Shown: positions 15,701 to 24,930 of the stretch, one piece after another | Layout of the letters: the number at the start of each line of letters is the position of its first letter | Numbering within the stretch: position 1 is the stretch's first letter | Virus record (IMG/VR): IMGVR_UViG_3300024432_000002 | Span: 1 to 48,527 of that record | Strand: one strand, 5' to 3' | DNA: 48,527 bases | Origin: a virus | Position numbers and translations under genes: made by a program | The notes under the pieces: generated by a model | What the model was told of the DNA's origin: nothing | The model's input: only the letters and a program-made list of their open reading frames with translations | Databases searched by the model: none

Positions 15701-15937
15701 ATGATTAAATTAGCGGCAACCAGTAATAAAAAAGGTGTAATACAATTTTTTGCTGACGTGCTGTTTGATGACCCACATGCAGAAATAATAGGTTTAACGG
15801 CGGAGCCAGCGAAGTTTGCAATTAAAAGACGAGATGATTTATACACATCAGATGTTGGCAAAGAATTATTAACAGTTTCTTGTGATGAAGCTCGACAATT
15901 TGCTAAACAAATATTAGAATTAACTGATAAGGAATAA
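15701..15937 (+). CDS. Hypothetical protein, paralogue of the leftward gene at 37156
   Basis: 78 aa from the ATG at 15701 (GGAGG upstream). It aligns over almost its whole length with the 76-aa protein at 37156-37386: FFADVLFDDPHAEIIGLTAE against IWADIFSEDVHGNSFGLSAK, then PAKF/PASF, LLTVS/LLTIS and AKQILEL/AKEILRM. One copy is early, the other in the packaging operon. Function unknown. Confidence 0.7.
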   Translation: MIKLAATSNKKGVIQFFADVLFDDPHAEIIGLTAEPAKFAIKRRDDLYTSDVGKELLTVSCDEARQFAKQILELTDKE

Positions 15938-15940
15938 ACA

Positions 15941-16138
15941 ATGTTACAGAATAATTACAAAGCAAACATTGATTACACTATTTTTGAATCAAAACAAGTA
16001 TATGTTGGAGTGATAGTAGTGGGACGGGCTGGAAATTTTTCTGAAGCCGTAAGAAGAATAGAAGAAAAATTTGCATCAAAACCGCGTGATAAAGTTACAA
16101 TAAATTCTATAGAATATTTGGGTTGGGAGACTTTTTAA
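15941..16138 (+). CDS. Hypothetical small protein
   Basis: 65 aa; AAGGA precedes the start. Predicted beta-alpha pattern (VYVGVIVVGRAGNFSEAVRRIEE). No family recognised. Confidence 0.6.
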   Translation: MLQNNYKANIDYTIFESKQVYVGVIVVGRAGNFSEAVRRIEEKFASKPRDKVTINSIEYLGWETF

Positions 16139-16141
16139 GTG

Positions 16142-16498
16142 ATGATTCATTTTAGATCCAAAAATGACATCATACAATGGCTTGAACGGCACTGCCCCAG
16201 GAAGGCCATTGTTCGTTCTCTCCTCCAGAACGGGTGCGAGTTGTTAGGCGGCTTCGATCCGATTCCGCCGACAACTCGTGCCGGATGGATCGTGAGGGTG
16301 ATAGGAATGTATAACGCTAAACGAATATGGATTGTAGCGATTATACCCTGTGATGGTAAGCCTGATTACGAGATCAGGATATTACAAAGTGTGCCTTGGG
16401 AGAACTATATCGGGCATCCTGTGGCTAATCAAATTTGCAACGGTGATAGGCCGTGTCTATACATGGCAATGAAGGAGAGAGCAAATGAAAGTGTTTGA
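16142..16498 (+). CDS. Hypothetical protein
   Basis: 118 aa from the ATG at 16142 (a GTG directly before it is also in frame). Contains a beta-rich centre (AGWIVRVIGMYNAKRIWIVAII). The overlap of 14 nt with the next gene supports the reading frame. No family recognised. Confidence 0.6.
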   Translation: MIHFRSKNDIIQWLERHCPRKAIVRSLLQNGCELLGGFDPIPPTTRAGWIVRVIGMYNAKRIWIVAIIPCDGKPDYEIRILQSVPWENYIGHPVANQICNGDRPCLYMAMKERANESV

Positions 16499-16676
16499 AG
16501 CTTTTTGGAATAATGTTGGTCAGTATGAATTTAGCACCTACCTTACAAAAAGTCAATCTAAGGTAGTTTGGCGAGCAGCATTAGAGTGGTTCAAGAAAAC
16601 GTTGGACGAAATAGAAGAACATGATCTTCCTATCAAGGGTCAAGAAGTATTAGAACGAGAACTGGAGGAAGTATGA
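16485..16676 (+). CDS. Small protein with WRAALEW helix
   Basis: 63 aa with VVWRAALEWFKKTLDE and a C-terminal VLERELEEV, resembling the C-terminal half of the protein at 9366. GGAG precedes the start; ATGA overlap with the next gene. Function unknown. Confidence 0.6.
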   Translation: MKVFEAFWNNVGQYEFSTYLTKSQSKVVWRAALEWFKKTLDEIEEHDLPIKGQEVLERELEEV

Positions 16677-16930
16677 ATAACGCTAACCAAATCCGCCAAC
16701 TCCTTAAAACTGCAAAAACAGCAGTTGATGGGGCTATCGTATGGTCGAAGTTTCCTATAGAATCAGAAGCACATAGCAACAGAGCCTTAGATATCCTTAG
16801 TCAAATCCTCGCCCTCCTCCCCTGCGAGACCTGCAACGGTAGTGGTCAAATAGCCGACCCTATGACAGGTAATTTACACATGCTTACTCTAATGCCCTGC
16901 CCCGACTGCAAGGAGAATAATGATAAATAA
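16673..16930 (+). CDS. Zinc-ribbon protein, tandem paralogue 1
   Basis: 85 aa starting MNNANQIRQLLK and ending with two CxxC pairs (CETCNGSG and CPDCK), a DnaJ-like zinc ribbon. The next gene has the same plan. Ribosome site GGAGG. Function unknown. Confidence 0.65.
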   Translation: MNNANQIRQLLKTAKTAVDGAIVWSKFPIESEAHSNRALDILSQILALLPCETCNGSGQIADPMTGNLHMLTLMPCPDCKENNDK

Positions 16931-17156
16931 TAACCAAAAAATCCGCCAACTCCTCAAAGATCATTGTAAGGAATGTTTATCTCGGCCTGCCCCAGCACCT
17001 ATTGTAATTAATAGTTGTAGTGCTGAAAAATGTAAGATTACCGCATCCCTCGCCTTCCTCCCCTGCAAGACCTGCAACGACACTGGCAAGAGACCAGGAT
17101 GCCCCCCATATCTCGATCCAATCCCTTGCCCCGATTGTAATAAGGAGAAGACATGA
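16920..17156 (+). CDS. Zinc-ribbon protein, tandem paralogue 2
   Basis: 78 aa starting MINNNQKIRQLLK with the same LLPC/FLPC-KTCNDTG ... PCPDC ending as the gene at 16673, plus two extra Cys-containing segments (CKEC and CSAEKC). A tandem duplication with divergence. Overlaps both neighbours. Confidence 0.65.
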   Translation: MINNNQKIRQLLKDHCKECLSRPAPAPIVINSCSAEKCKITASLAFLPCKTCNDTGKRPGCPPYLDPIPCPDCNKEKT

Positions 17157-17347
17157 AAATACATGAACTAATCCAGCAATTAAGTGTCTTTAATGGGGAT
17201 CTCCCCGTAGTAATGGAAAGTAATAGTGGGCATTTTAGTGACCCTGTTGGAGTTATACGGGCTGAACCCAACCACATACGAAGCATCCCTGATGGTGTAA
17301 TAATATGTAGTGAAGACGGTTATACTCTAAAGGAGTCCTTGACATGA
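17153..17347 (+). CDS. Small conserved phage-type protein
   Basis: 64 aa; the opening MKIHELIQQLSVFNGDLPVV has the pattern of a widespread small phage family of unknown function (helix followed by a PVV strand). AAGGAG upstream, ATGA overlap at the end. Confidence 0.6.
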   Translation: MKIHELIQQLSVFNGDLPVVMESNSGHFSDPVGVIRAEPNHIRSIPDGVIICSEDGYTLKESLT

Positions 17348-17643
17348 TTCACCCACTAATTTGCAAAGAAAAAAGTACCAGATTAACAATAATCGGCGAA
17401 CAATTCAAGAAACTAATCGAGAAACCCAAAGCGATCTTATGGTGCCGAGATGGTCTCTATGGGATGTTGCCAGTTGAGGTGGTGAAGAATGCGATTGCTG
17501 TTAACAGTGATGTTGCTAATATAGTTGTGGTCTATGGTGGTTTACAGAGAAAACAATTTGAATTTAACTGGGGTGAAACAGTTGAAATTCCTGTCGAGAC
17601 AGGGTTATCAATGGAGGAGTATAATGGAAAAGACGGTAATTAA
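17344..17643 (+). CDS. Hypothetical protein
   Basis: 99 aa, alternating strands and helices, starting in an ATGA overlap. No family recognised. Its end overlaps the next gene by 20 nt. Confidence 0.6.
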   Translation: MIHPLICKEKSTRLTIIGEQFKKLIEKPKAILWCRDGLYGMLPVEVVKNAIAVNSDVANIVVVYGGLQRKQFEFNWGETVEIPVETGLSMEEYNGKDGN

Positions 17644-17926
17644 TGTTGAAAAATATGAAGTATCCATCGGGGTTACTTATCATTTAGATCTATGGGCATT
17701 ATTAAGTATTAACTGGTGGAGATATAATCATATAGATATTATACATTTATCAGCAAGTGAAGTCCCTAAAGCATTAAACATTCCGAGAAACCCTAACATA
17801 TTAGGTGGAGCTAAACATAAACTTGTAGGAAAATGTTTTACAGTAAACATAGACATCTTATGCTTTAGATTTTGGATAGAAATCTGGAAATGGTCTAAGT
17901 CAACAAAGCAATCAAAAGAGAAGTGA
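17624..17926 (+). CDS. Hypothetical protein, last gene of the rightward block
   Basis: 100 aa from the ATG at 17624, which has GGAGG 6 nt upstream; an in-frame ATG at 17525 lacks one. Aromatic-rich (WALLSINWWRYNHIDII; FRFWIEIWKW). Its 3' end overlaps the last leftward gene by 32 bp in convergent orientation. No clear terminator separates the two blocks. Confidence 0.6.
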   Translation: MEKTVINVEKYEVSIGVTYHLDLWALLSINWWRYNHIDIIHLSASEVPKALNIPRNPNILGGAKHKLVGKCFTVNIDILCFRFWIEIWKWSKSTKQSKEK

Positions 17927-18071
17927 CAGCGACTCCAGCAACTCCGATTAAAGCCATAACGACTTGCCAACAATGTCGAAGATGGTTATCGAGAGTTTTC
18001 TTAATGCTCCGAAGTTCGCCCATCATCCAGATCAAGATCTCTCGCTCAGTCATATCCTTCAGTTCTTTCAT
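17895..18071 (-). CDS. Small membrane protein, XhlA/holin-like
   Basis: 58 aa. Residues 1-35 form a charged amphipathic helix; residues about 37-58 are one hydrophobic segment (VVMALIGVAGVAVTSLLIAL). This layout resembles haemolysin XhlA/holin-like phage proteins. ATGA overlap with the end of the 1195-aa gene. As the last gene of the virion operon, a role in lysis is plausible but not shown. Confidence 0.6.
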   Translation of the reverse strand: MKELKDMTEREILIWMMGELRSIKKTLDNHLRHCWQVVMALIGVAGVAVTSLLIALLT

Positions 18072-21000
18072 CCTGGTCTCTTTCTTACCGGTGGTCGTGG
18101 GGCACGTCGTTTGGTTAGTTCCTCTTCTTTGAAGATGCCTTTGTTATAGAATAAAAGTTGTTTCAAATCGCCTTTGTTTTCCCAATAAGCTTTTATGTCC
18201 CTATGTGCCAGGTAACCTGGTATAAAAGTTTTTAAGGCACTTAACATCCTCCATTTAGCCTGATTTCTGGTTCTATCATCATCCGTAACAAGATACCTAT
18301 ATAGACCTATAAGCAACTGACCAAGCGGCGGCATCGCTTCCGGGGCTGCTCCAAATAAATAACTGGATCCATAACCCAGAGTATTTAATACTACCCCCCC
18401 GATCACCAAATAACGACCCCAACCGATTCTTCTACTCCAGGGGAGTTTTAATCCTTCTCTTGTTTCACCTGTAAAAAACCTATTAGCGGATTCACGATGA
18501 AACTTAAAAAAGTGATTCATCCACCAACTCTGCAAACGGGTAATTGGTGTGGCCGTTTTATACTTGAACACTCCGGGCATAGCCATAGGTATATAATGAT
18601 ATTGAGCACAACCGGCACCAAAATCCATTTCAGTCTGTATCTTTGTTTTTTCACTCGGATATAAAAATCCAGATTCTTCTTTATAAGTTCGTTTTGGGTC
18701 GGCCCATCCAAGATCTTTATGTTTAGAGTCTTCGATAAGTTCAAGGGTGTCATGGTAAGCCGCTTTCATCGCTGTTTTTGCATTGCTGACAGCAGACCAT
18801 TGAAAGCCCTTCATCCACGCACGACCTAAAAGACCTTTACCGTGTTCTGATAAATCTTCAAAACCCTGATCCCTATATGTCTCGAAAAACAAACTCTCAG
18901 ATAGAAACTTTTTAAGTTGTTTATTGGCGGGTAACGCACTCTTTAAGTTAGCCTTAATAGTGTAGAAAGCTAAGTTTTGGAGAAGTTGAAACTTATTTCT
19001 AATAATTTGTTTGGGCCTTAACCCCATTACCCCATAGATCTGCAAACGTCCCAGCTTACCCATCATATTAGTATATGGACGATTGCTAATTTTCCTACCG
19101 AATGGTTTTAGAACTTTATTAACCACCTTACCTATACCGGAATCCTTAACCATTTTATTCAAACGTGCATCTGTGTTCGTTTGTTTGCCTACGATCATGT
19201 GATTTATAAAATCCTCTGTCCAACGTCGAGTTGAAGCGGGGATTACTTCAGAGTGTAATGCCAGTTGAGTTTCAAAAAACTTCAGTGGTTTATTGAGATG
19301 TATTTCTTTTAATCCCGTAAACATCATAGCTTTAGTTGCTATAATCAGATCGTTTGAAAAAATTTCCCCGAGTTCATCACCAAGTTTACGTTGATATTCC
19401 ATCGGATTTGTAATCTTTTTTGAAGCATTCTTTTCGGCCCAATATTTAAGTTCTTCCGGCATCGGATGCCGCCCGTCTATGATGTCTTCGGCCATTACAT
19501 CCACAATATGTCGCATGTATCCTACTTTATAAACGATGGGTTCCATGCCAATTTCTTTACGGGCTGCGTTTTCTTTAGCGAGGAGCGTTCGACTTAGATT
19601 ACGAAAATAGTTAAATACTGCCTTATCTGCTTTTGTCAAATTAGCAGGTGCTTCTTCATATTTATTTAGCAGTTCAGCAAATCTGACGATAGATTTAGTC
19701 GGTTTATTTTTCAATTTTGCGGCTGCTTTTGTTTTTACCGTTTCTCCGCCTAAACGCTCAATGATTCGTTTCATTACATCAAGTCGCTTAAAAGATTTAG
19801 TAACTTCAAGGTCGAATCTCTGTTTACCTATTGCAGCGGGACTAACCATAAACTCTACACCGAGAATCTTTGCTTTGTAGAGTTGTGGTGTTAATTCGGT
19901 AATAGGTTCCTTAAATCTACGTTCAGATGGAAGTATCCCAGTATCAACGCCTTTTTCCTTAGCTAATTTATGTAAAGCATCAATATAGTCCTGGGCTTCA
20001 AGCGGCGACATTTTTGCCATAGATGTAATGCCGGTTTCTTTTTCCATAAACGTTCGTCGTTCTTTTTCCGACATCCCAAGAACTTTGGGAATCTCGTGTC
20101 CGGCTATATACTGTGATTTGATCGGTTTTCTTTTCTGTTTCCCTACTGCTGTTTTATCTTCAGCAGTTTCCCAATCGATTATAGCATCGAGATTATTCCT
20201 GTTTTCTGCCAAGAATCTAAATTCTCGTCGTTCATCAACAGTACGTTCAGTGGTTTCTTTTTGGCCTAACTCCTGAAAACGGCTTTCCGCTTCGGTAAGT
20301 CGATTAGTAACTTCTTCACTGTCAAGGCCATACTCTCGACCTATTCTTTCATTATCAGCTTGAATTACATCTTCTTCTACTGATACAGACGGCGGTGCGA
20401 CTTGTATGTCACCGGGAGGAATATCTGTTGGAACTTCAGAAGGTTCTACTCTCTCAGGGGGAATAAATTGTTTAACTCTACGTCGTATATTTACCGCAGA
20501 TATAGGAGCGTCTACAAGACCACCAAGGATCGTGCCCATTACCGCTGCATCAGTCAATCGTTCCGATACAGCATCATAATCAACAGAACCATCTTCTTTT
20601 TTGGGTATGTCACCACCAACAACCATAGACACAGCTTCTTGTGGTAGTTCCTCAAGGAGTCCTTCTTTTAATGCGTTTTTAAGAACACTACGAGAAAAGG
20701 TTTTTGCTCTGGCTAATTTAGTTGCAACAGCTTTAGCGGTAGCCTTACTGTGTTTGAAATATTTACCGCCACTTCCACCAGTTACTTCAATACCACCATT
20801 TATAATACCAACTGCTATCCCTCTTATTCTTGCAAGGGGTTCTGGATCTCCATTATCTAAAGCTGTTTGATAAGCATTATTACCTTCTACAGCGTAGGAT
20901 GTTAAAAACCCCGCTATCAAAGACGGTATTGCAGCACCACCTGTTAAGGCAGCAGGGGCTAAAGCGGTACCGAGAAACGGACCTGTCTCTACAGCCCCGC

Positions 21001-21655
21001 CAAAATACTTGTCGAAGGCATTTTCTATAACAGGTTGCATTGCCGGTTCTTTAAGGACATCATGGTACATCTTTGCATATTCAGCAGCTGTATCACCATA
21101 TTTACCAAGTGTCTTTACCCTTAATATTTCTTCAGCTAAATGCAACCCGCCGCCAACTACCATAGCCGAACCACGTTCCCAACGTCTATAGGTCTTTTTG
21201 AGAAACTTACCCTTTAATTCCTGTGCATCTGCTTGAAATGCTTCCTGATCGTGTGGGGCTTGTACTGCTCTTTGAATTTGTCCAGCTCGTTCATCAATCT
21301 GTGTCTTTGTGACTAATTTAGAAGCTACATCTTTTTCTTCCTCTGTCCCTGGACCTTTACGTATCTCTCTTAATCTTGTTATATATTGAGGTTCACCAGT
21401 CTCTCTTGGTAAGTCTCTTCGTAGAGCACCAAATCCACCCGGCAATCTACCCATGAGTTGTGGTAGATGAGGTCGTGTTTCAGGTTCAGGCATGTCACCA
21501 GCACGTACCATCTCCGCAGCAGTTCTGACTTCGCCTATTTCCTCACCTATCATTCGTGTTGGTTGTACGGGGGTTTCAGGTATCTGTCGCCGTTCAAGCT
21601 CTGCCGCAGCAGCACGTCGCCTGAGTTCAGCCTGTGCTTGTTCTGGTGTGGGCAT
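18068..21655 (-). CDS. Large putative internal virion/DNA ejection protein
   Basis: 1195 aa, the largest product. N-terminal 130 aa are charged and helical. A Gly/Ala-rich hydrophobic region (about 220-290) and a C-terminal hydrophobic segment (about 1085-1110) flank a long helical middle. No enzymatic motif recognised. In short-tailed phages the biggest, late, membrane-active protein encoded after the tail genes is usually an ejection protein that forms a trans-envelope channel. The two smaller genes upstream (235 and 245 aa) may be its partners. Confidence 0.55.
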   Translation of the reverse strand: MPTPEQAQAELRRRAAAAELERRQIPETPVQPTRMIGEEIGEVRTAAEMVRAGDMPEPETRPHLPQLMGRLPGGFGALRRDLPRETGEPQYITRLREIRKGPGTEEEKDVASKLVTKTQIDERAGQIQRAVQAPHDQEAFQADAQELKGKFLKKTYRRWERGSAMVVGGGLHLAEEILRVKTLGKYGDTAAEYAKMYHDVLKEPAMQPVIENAFDKYFGGAVETGPFLGTALAPAALTGGAAIPSLIAGFLTSYAVEGNNAYQTALDNGDPEPLARIRGIAVGIINGGIEVTGGSGGKYFKHSKATAKAVATKLARAKTFSRSVLKNALKEGLLEELPQEAVSMVVGGDIPKKEDGSVDYDAVSERLTDAAVMGTILGGLVDAPISAVNIRRRVKQFIPPERVEPSEVPTDIPPGDIQVAPPSVSVEEDVIQADNERIGREYGLDSEEVTNRLTEAESRFQELGQKETTERTVDERREFRFLAENRNNLDAIIDWETAEDKTAVGKQKRKPIKSQYIAGHEIPKVLGMSEKERRTFMEKETGITSMAKMSPLEAQDYIDALHKLAKEKGVDTGILPSERRFKEPITELTPQLYKAKILGVEFMVSPAAIGKQRFDLEVTKSFKRLDVMKRIIERLGGETVKTKAAAKLKNKPTKSIVRFAELLNKYEEAPANLTKADKAVFNYFRNLSRTLLAKENAARKEIGMEPIVYKVGYMRHIVDVMAEDIIDGRHPMPEELKYWAEKNASKKITNPMEYQRKLGDELGEIFSNDLIIATKAMMFTGLKEIHLNKPLKFFETQLALHSEVIPASTRRWTEDFINHMIVGKQTNTDARLNKMVKDSGIGKVVNKVLKPFGRKISNRPYTNMMGKLGRLQIYGVMGLRPKQIIRNKFQLLQNLAFYTIKANLKSALPANKQLKKFLSESLFFETYRDQGFEDLSEHGKGLLGRAWMKGFQWSAVSNAKTAMKAAYHDTLELIEDSKHKDLGWADPKRTYKEESGFLYPSEKTKIQTEMDFGAGCAQYHYIPMAMPGVFKYKTATPITRLQSWWMNHFFKFHRESANRFFTGETREGLKLPWSRRIGWGRYLVIGGVVLNTLGYGSSYLFGAAPEAMPPLGQLLIGLYRYLVTDDDRTRNQAKWRMLSALKTFIPGYLAHRDIKAYWENKGDLKQLLFYNKGIFKEEELTKRRAPRPPVRKRPG

Positions 21656-22362
21656 TATCTACCCTCCACTATACGCCTAAGTTCATCATCACTTAACTGT
21701 GATAAATCCTCAGCCTCCTGTTGCTGAATACCTGATCGCTGATCGAGATAAGCTCTGGTCTGATCTCTAATTGATCCACCTGTTCTTGCTCCCCCCATTC
21801 TTGGTGATACGGCAGCGGTCCCTAATAAACCCATTCGACCACTCATTAGGGTATTTTGTTCTGCTCTTATTCTCTTCATTTCTAATGTAGTTTTAGCTGC
21901 TCTTTCATAATCAGCATGTTTTAGACCTTTAGATGTCCACTCACCTTCTTTGCCCAAAGTTGGATCCCATTTTTCAAGTTGTTCTTTGCCTTCGCCTCCA
22001 GTCCACTGATACACACGATTTGGACCTTCAAAGTCTTTACTAACTTTACCATAAAGTGTTTCAAGTTCACTATATCGCTTAAATGCTGGATCGGGTTGAT
22101 CCATCCTCATTTTAGCATTATTAAAAGCCAACTTATACTTAGTCTGTAATTTCCTAACACCCCGATCAAACTGCTGTTGAGGCATGGAGTTTCTGGCAAA
22201 CGCATTAACTTCGATTCTATATTGTTCAGTATAGAATTTTTTTAGCTGAGTTTCTTCAGGACTAATTTGTGTTGGCATAACGGCTTGTTCTGGGCGAGTT
22301 GGTGCTCCAAAATGTGTAGTTACACCACCAGCAGTTATTGTCCCCGTTCCCCGTTCAACCAT
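21655..22362 (-). CDS. Putative virion protein (ejection-associated)
   Basis: 235 aa, helical and charged, with AAGGAG before the start. No family recognised. It overlaps the 1195-aa gene by 1 nt and probably belongs to the same internal virion set. Confidence 0.55.
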   Translation of the reverse strand: MVERGTGTITAGGVTTHFGAPTRPEQAVMPTQISPEETQLKKFYTEQYRIEVNAFARNSMPQQQFDRGVRKLQTKYKLAFNNAKMRMDQPDPAFKRYSELETLYGKVSKDFEGPNRVYQWTGGEGKEQLEKWDPTLGKEGEWTSKGLKHADYERAAKTTLEMKRIRAEQNTLMSGRMGLLGTAAVSPRMGGARTGGSIRDQTRAYLDQRSGIQQQEAEDLSQLSDDELRRIVEGR

Positions 22363-22373
22363 TGTGATTCTCC

Positions 22374-23111
22374 TTAAAATTCTTGTGGGGCATTATATGT
22401 CTGTCTCTGAGGCGGATAATAGTAATCCCCCCTAATTACACCACCTTCAGGTAAAGTTCTACGTCCGGCATCAGCTCCAAGTTCAGCGGTAGGTGGCATT
22501 TGAGGGGTTGGTGCCGCTGCTGGTGCCGCCACTTGCATCTGGCTTGTTGTCCCGCCGCTTATAGTCGCTTGCGGCTGTCTCGCTTCTAACTGGGCATACC
22601 CAAGACCAAGTTGTCCCGTCTGACCCCGTGCCTGTGTTCTTGCCTGTAAGTTAGTTATATACCTCTGTAAGTCCTGAGCCGTACCAAACTGATAGGCACC
22701 CTGCTGTGCTTGGCCCAAGGCTACGTTTAAGGAGGATAACCTTTGTGCTCGTTCACTCTCGACACCAGCACGAGTAGGAGCAGCAACTTCTTCCTCGTAT
22801 TTTTTACCAAGACCAGCAGCCATAGTTGTACCTGCAAGACCTGAACTAACGAGACTTTGCATACCACCCGCTACTGCTCTTGTTCTACCACGTTCTAATC
22901 CCGCCTCTACACCCCTACCAAATCCACCGCCAGGTCTGTAATGTCCCATAGCCTCTTGAAATGATGCAGTGAGTTCCGCTCTCTGTCTATCAGATTCCAC
23001 TTTACGTTTTGCTTTCGCCTGCTCCTCTGCATACTTCTCCATTTCTGCTTGCCATCTGTCCCCATAGCGACGACGCCACCAGCGTTCTACTGAAGTTCTT
23101 GCCTCTGCCAT
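22374..23111 (-). CDS. Putative virion protein, Ala/Gln/Gly-rich
   Basis: 245 aa: a basic helical N-terminus (VERWWRRRYGDRWQAEMEKY), an Ala/Gly region in the middle, and a Pro/Gln-rich C-terminus. The composition is typical of ejection or internal virion proteins. No family recognised. Confidence 0.55.
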   Translation of the reverse strand: MAEARTSVERWWRRRYGDRWQAEMEKYAEEQAKAKRKVESDRQRAELTASFQEAMGHYRPGGGFGRGVEAGLERGRTRAVAGGMQSLVSSGLAGTTMAAGLGKKYEEEVAAPTRAGVESERAQRLSSLNVALGQAQQGAYQFGTAQDLQRYITNLQARTQARGQTGQLGLGYAQLEARQPQATISGGTTSQMQVAAPAAAPTPQMPPTAELGADAGRRTLPEGGVIRGDYYYPPQRQTYNAPQEF

Positions 23112-24928
23112 TATTTTACTCTTCCTTTCCGTACAGTTTTAACAACCAGTCGATCAAAACTCATGGTCTGATCGGCTGTGGTGTTTTCCAATCTTATTGC
23201 CGCGAATACTCCGCGTGCTTTCTGTTTCTTTGTCTGTCCCCTGGGTCTGCCCGTTGCCTGAAACGTACCAGAAACTTTAGGGCTGGTATTGGCTACCATC
23301 TTTTCAGCTACTGTACCGGCAGTTCTCCCAACGAACACCTTATAAGCTATATCATTTGAATCAGCTTCAGTACCATCTGAACCCCCCCCAGTAACTTCTG
23401 ATGCAATAGAATGTATCACACCTTCCCGATTTTCATCGGCCAGTTTTAATGGTCCAAGCGTAACGTGACTACTTATGGCTTCAGTAGTTACACCTATATC
23501 ATCACTTTTAGCAGTTGGATTAAATTTCCTTATATACCCATCTTTACAACCTACCAATAAGTCACGATAGCCGGTGCTATTTGCATCATAATAAAACAAT
23601 GAATAAGCTCCGCATTCTTCTGGATAAGATTCAGGATAAAAACCCTTGGTTACTGGATTAAGACTATAGAAATAATTTGAATTTGTGCCGTCAGATAACT
23701 TGGTGACACAAATCACAATTCCATACCGCTTCCTATCATACGCCATAGTAATTCGATGAGTAGAAGGATCGGCAGCTTCATCCCCTATAAGATCTGGTAA
23801 ACTTATTCGGGTTAAGTTATTGACGACCGTAAGACCAGCTTGCATCATATAGATCCCGCCGGTTCCCCAGAAATATAGATTGTCCTCCCCATCAAGACAC
23901 CAACTATTCGCTCCGAATATTCCCACTGTTTCATCTATGGCATTTAGGGAACCACCTTCAGCCGGATCTCCACTAAAAGCCCATATAGTAGTTGCACACC
24001 CGACCAATAAATAATCTTTTCCAAAAGGAATTAAGGCCCGAATTATGTCTCCCACTTGTCCAGGTACGTCGGGATTTTCTCCTCCTGCTACGGGAGATCC
24101 GGCATCATTAGCTACATAAGCGTAATCAAAAGGATCACCTTGACGACTCATATACCACTGATTAGGTGCATTAGGGTTGCCGGATAAAACTATTTTTCCC
24201 CGCCACGCACATCCAAGATATGCCTTTGCTGGTAATGCCCCAGACGATCCACCTGGGTGCACTACATAATCAGACCAAAGTGGAGGCTTAGTATTAGTAG
24301 CAGTAGGTGTAAATGCAGTACCCGACCCATCCCCAGTTACTTCCTTAGTAGTGTTGAATATGCCACCTGTAATACGACCATGAGTATGAGTCTTTTCTGC
24401 GTCAGTGGCTTCAACAACCATCGTGGCACCAGTTGTAGCTTGTGTAAGTGTGTTACCGGCAGCATGAGCGGTTGTTAGAACAGCATGGGTCAATTCACCA
24501 TTAATGCCAGTGGGAGTAAAGCCAGTACCATCACCACTACTGGTTATAGCATCAACGACGTTGAATGTACCTGACATGACATACCCATAAGTCGCTGTCT
24601 TGGTGGCGTTTGTGTAATCAACTACCATCGTAGCAGTAGTACCATTTGATTGTGTTAAAATGTCCCCTTTAGCATGAGGAGTAGCTAAAGTAGTATGGGT
24701 CAACTTGACATTTATAAAATCAGCAATCTTTAAGTTGGCACCGTTAAACACAAACACTTTCTGATATGACTCAAAAGCTACTAATTGATCAGATGTATCA
24801 ATATCGTCTGTAGCAGCAGCGAGTTCTCGCATTGTTCCAGCAGCCACGTTTATATCCTCCCACCATATCTGGTCATTTCCAGCAGTTACTAATCTTTTAT
24901 ATGAAATAATGTCTGATATACTAACCAT
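23111..24928 (-). CDS. Tail/virion protein with tandem beta repeats
   Basis: 605 aa from the ATG at 24928. Opens with KRLVTAGNDQIWWEDI. Residues about 75-200 hold two tandem copies of a 60-residue unit, each ending GDG(S)GT-FTPT. The rest (FGKDYLLVGCATTIWAFSGD; YRDLLVGCKDGYIRKF) looks like beta-propeller blades. Probably a tail-tube, nozzle or hub-type protein. The related opening at the end of the preceding protein (LVAVAENKFWYEDV) suggests shuffling. Confidence 0.6.
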   Translation of the reverse strand: MVSISDIISYKRLVTAGNDQIWWEDINVAAGTMRELAAATDDIDTSDQLVAFESYQKVFVFNGANLKIADFINVKLTHTTLATPHAKGDILTQSNGTTATMVVDYTNATKTATYGYVMSGTFNVVDAITSSGDGTGFTPTGINGELTHAVLTTAHAAGNTLTQATTGATMVVEATDAEKTHTHGRITGGIFNTTKEVTGDGSGTAFTPTATNTKPPLWSDYVVHPGGSSGALPAKAYLGCAWRGKIVLSGNPNAPNQWYMSRQGDPFDYAYVANDAGSPVAGGENPDVPGQVGDIIRALIPFGKDYLLVGCATTIWAFSGDPAEGGSLNAIDETVGIFGANSWCLDGEDNLYFWGTGGIYMMQAGLTVVNNLTRISLPDLIGDEAADPSTHRITMAYDRKRYGIVICVTKLSDGTNSNYFYSLNPVTKGFYPESYPEECGAYSLFYYDANSTGYRDLLVGCKDGYIRKFNPTAKSDDIGVTTEAISSHVTLGPLKLADENREGVIHSIASEVTGGGSDGTEADSNDIAYKVFVGRTAGTVAEKMVANTSPKVSGTFQATGRPRGQTKKQKARGVFAAIRLENTTADQTMSFDRLVVKTVRKGRVK

Positions 24929-24930
24929 TA

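Noticed and set aside
17927-18070. Bidirectional terminator at the convergent ends
   Set aside because: Searched for a stem with T-runs; none convincing, and the region is coding on the minus strand.
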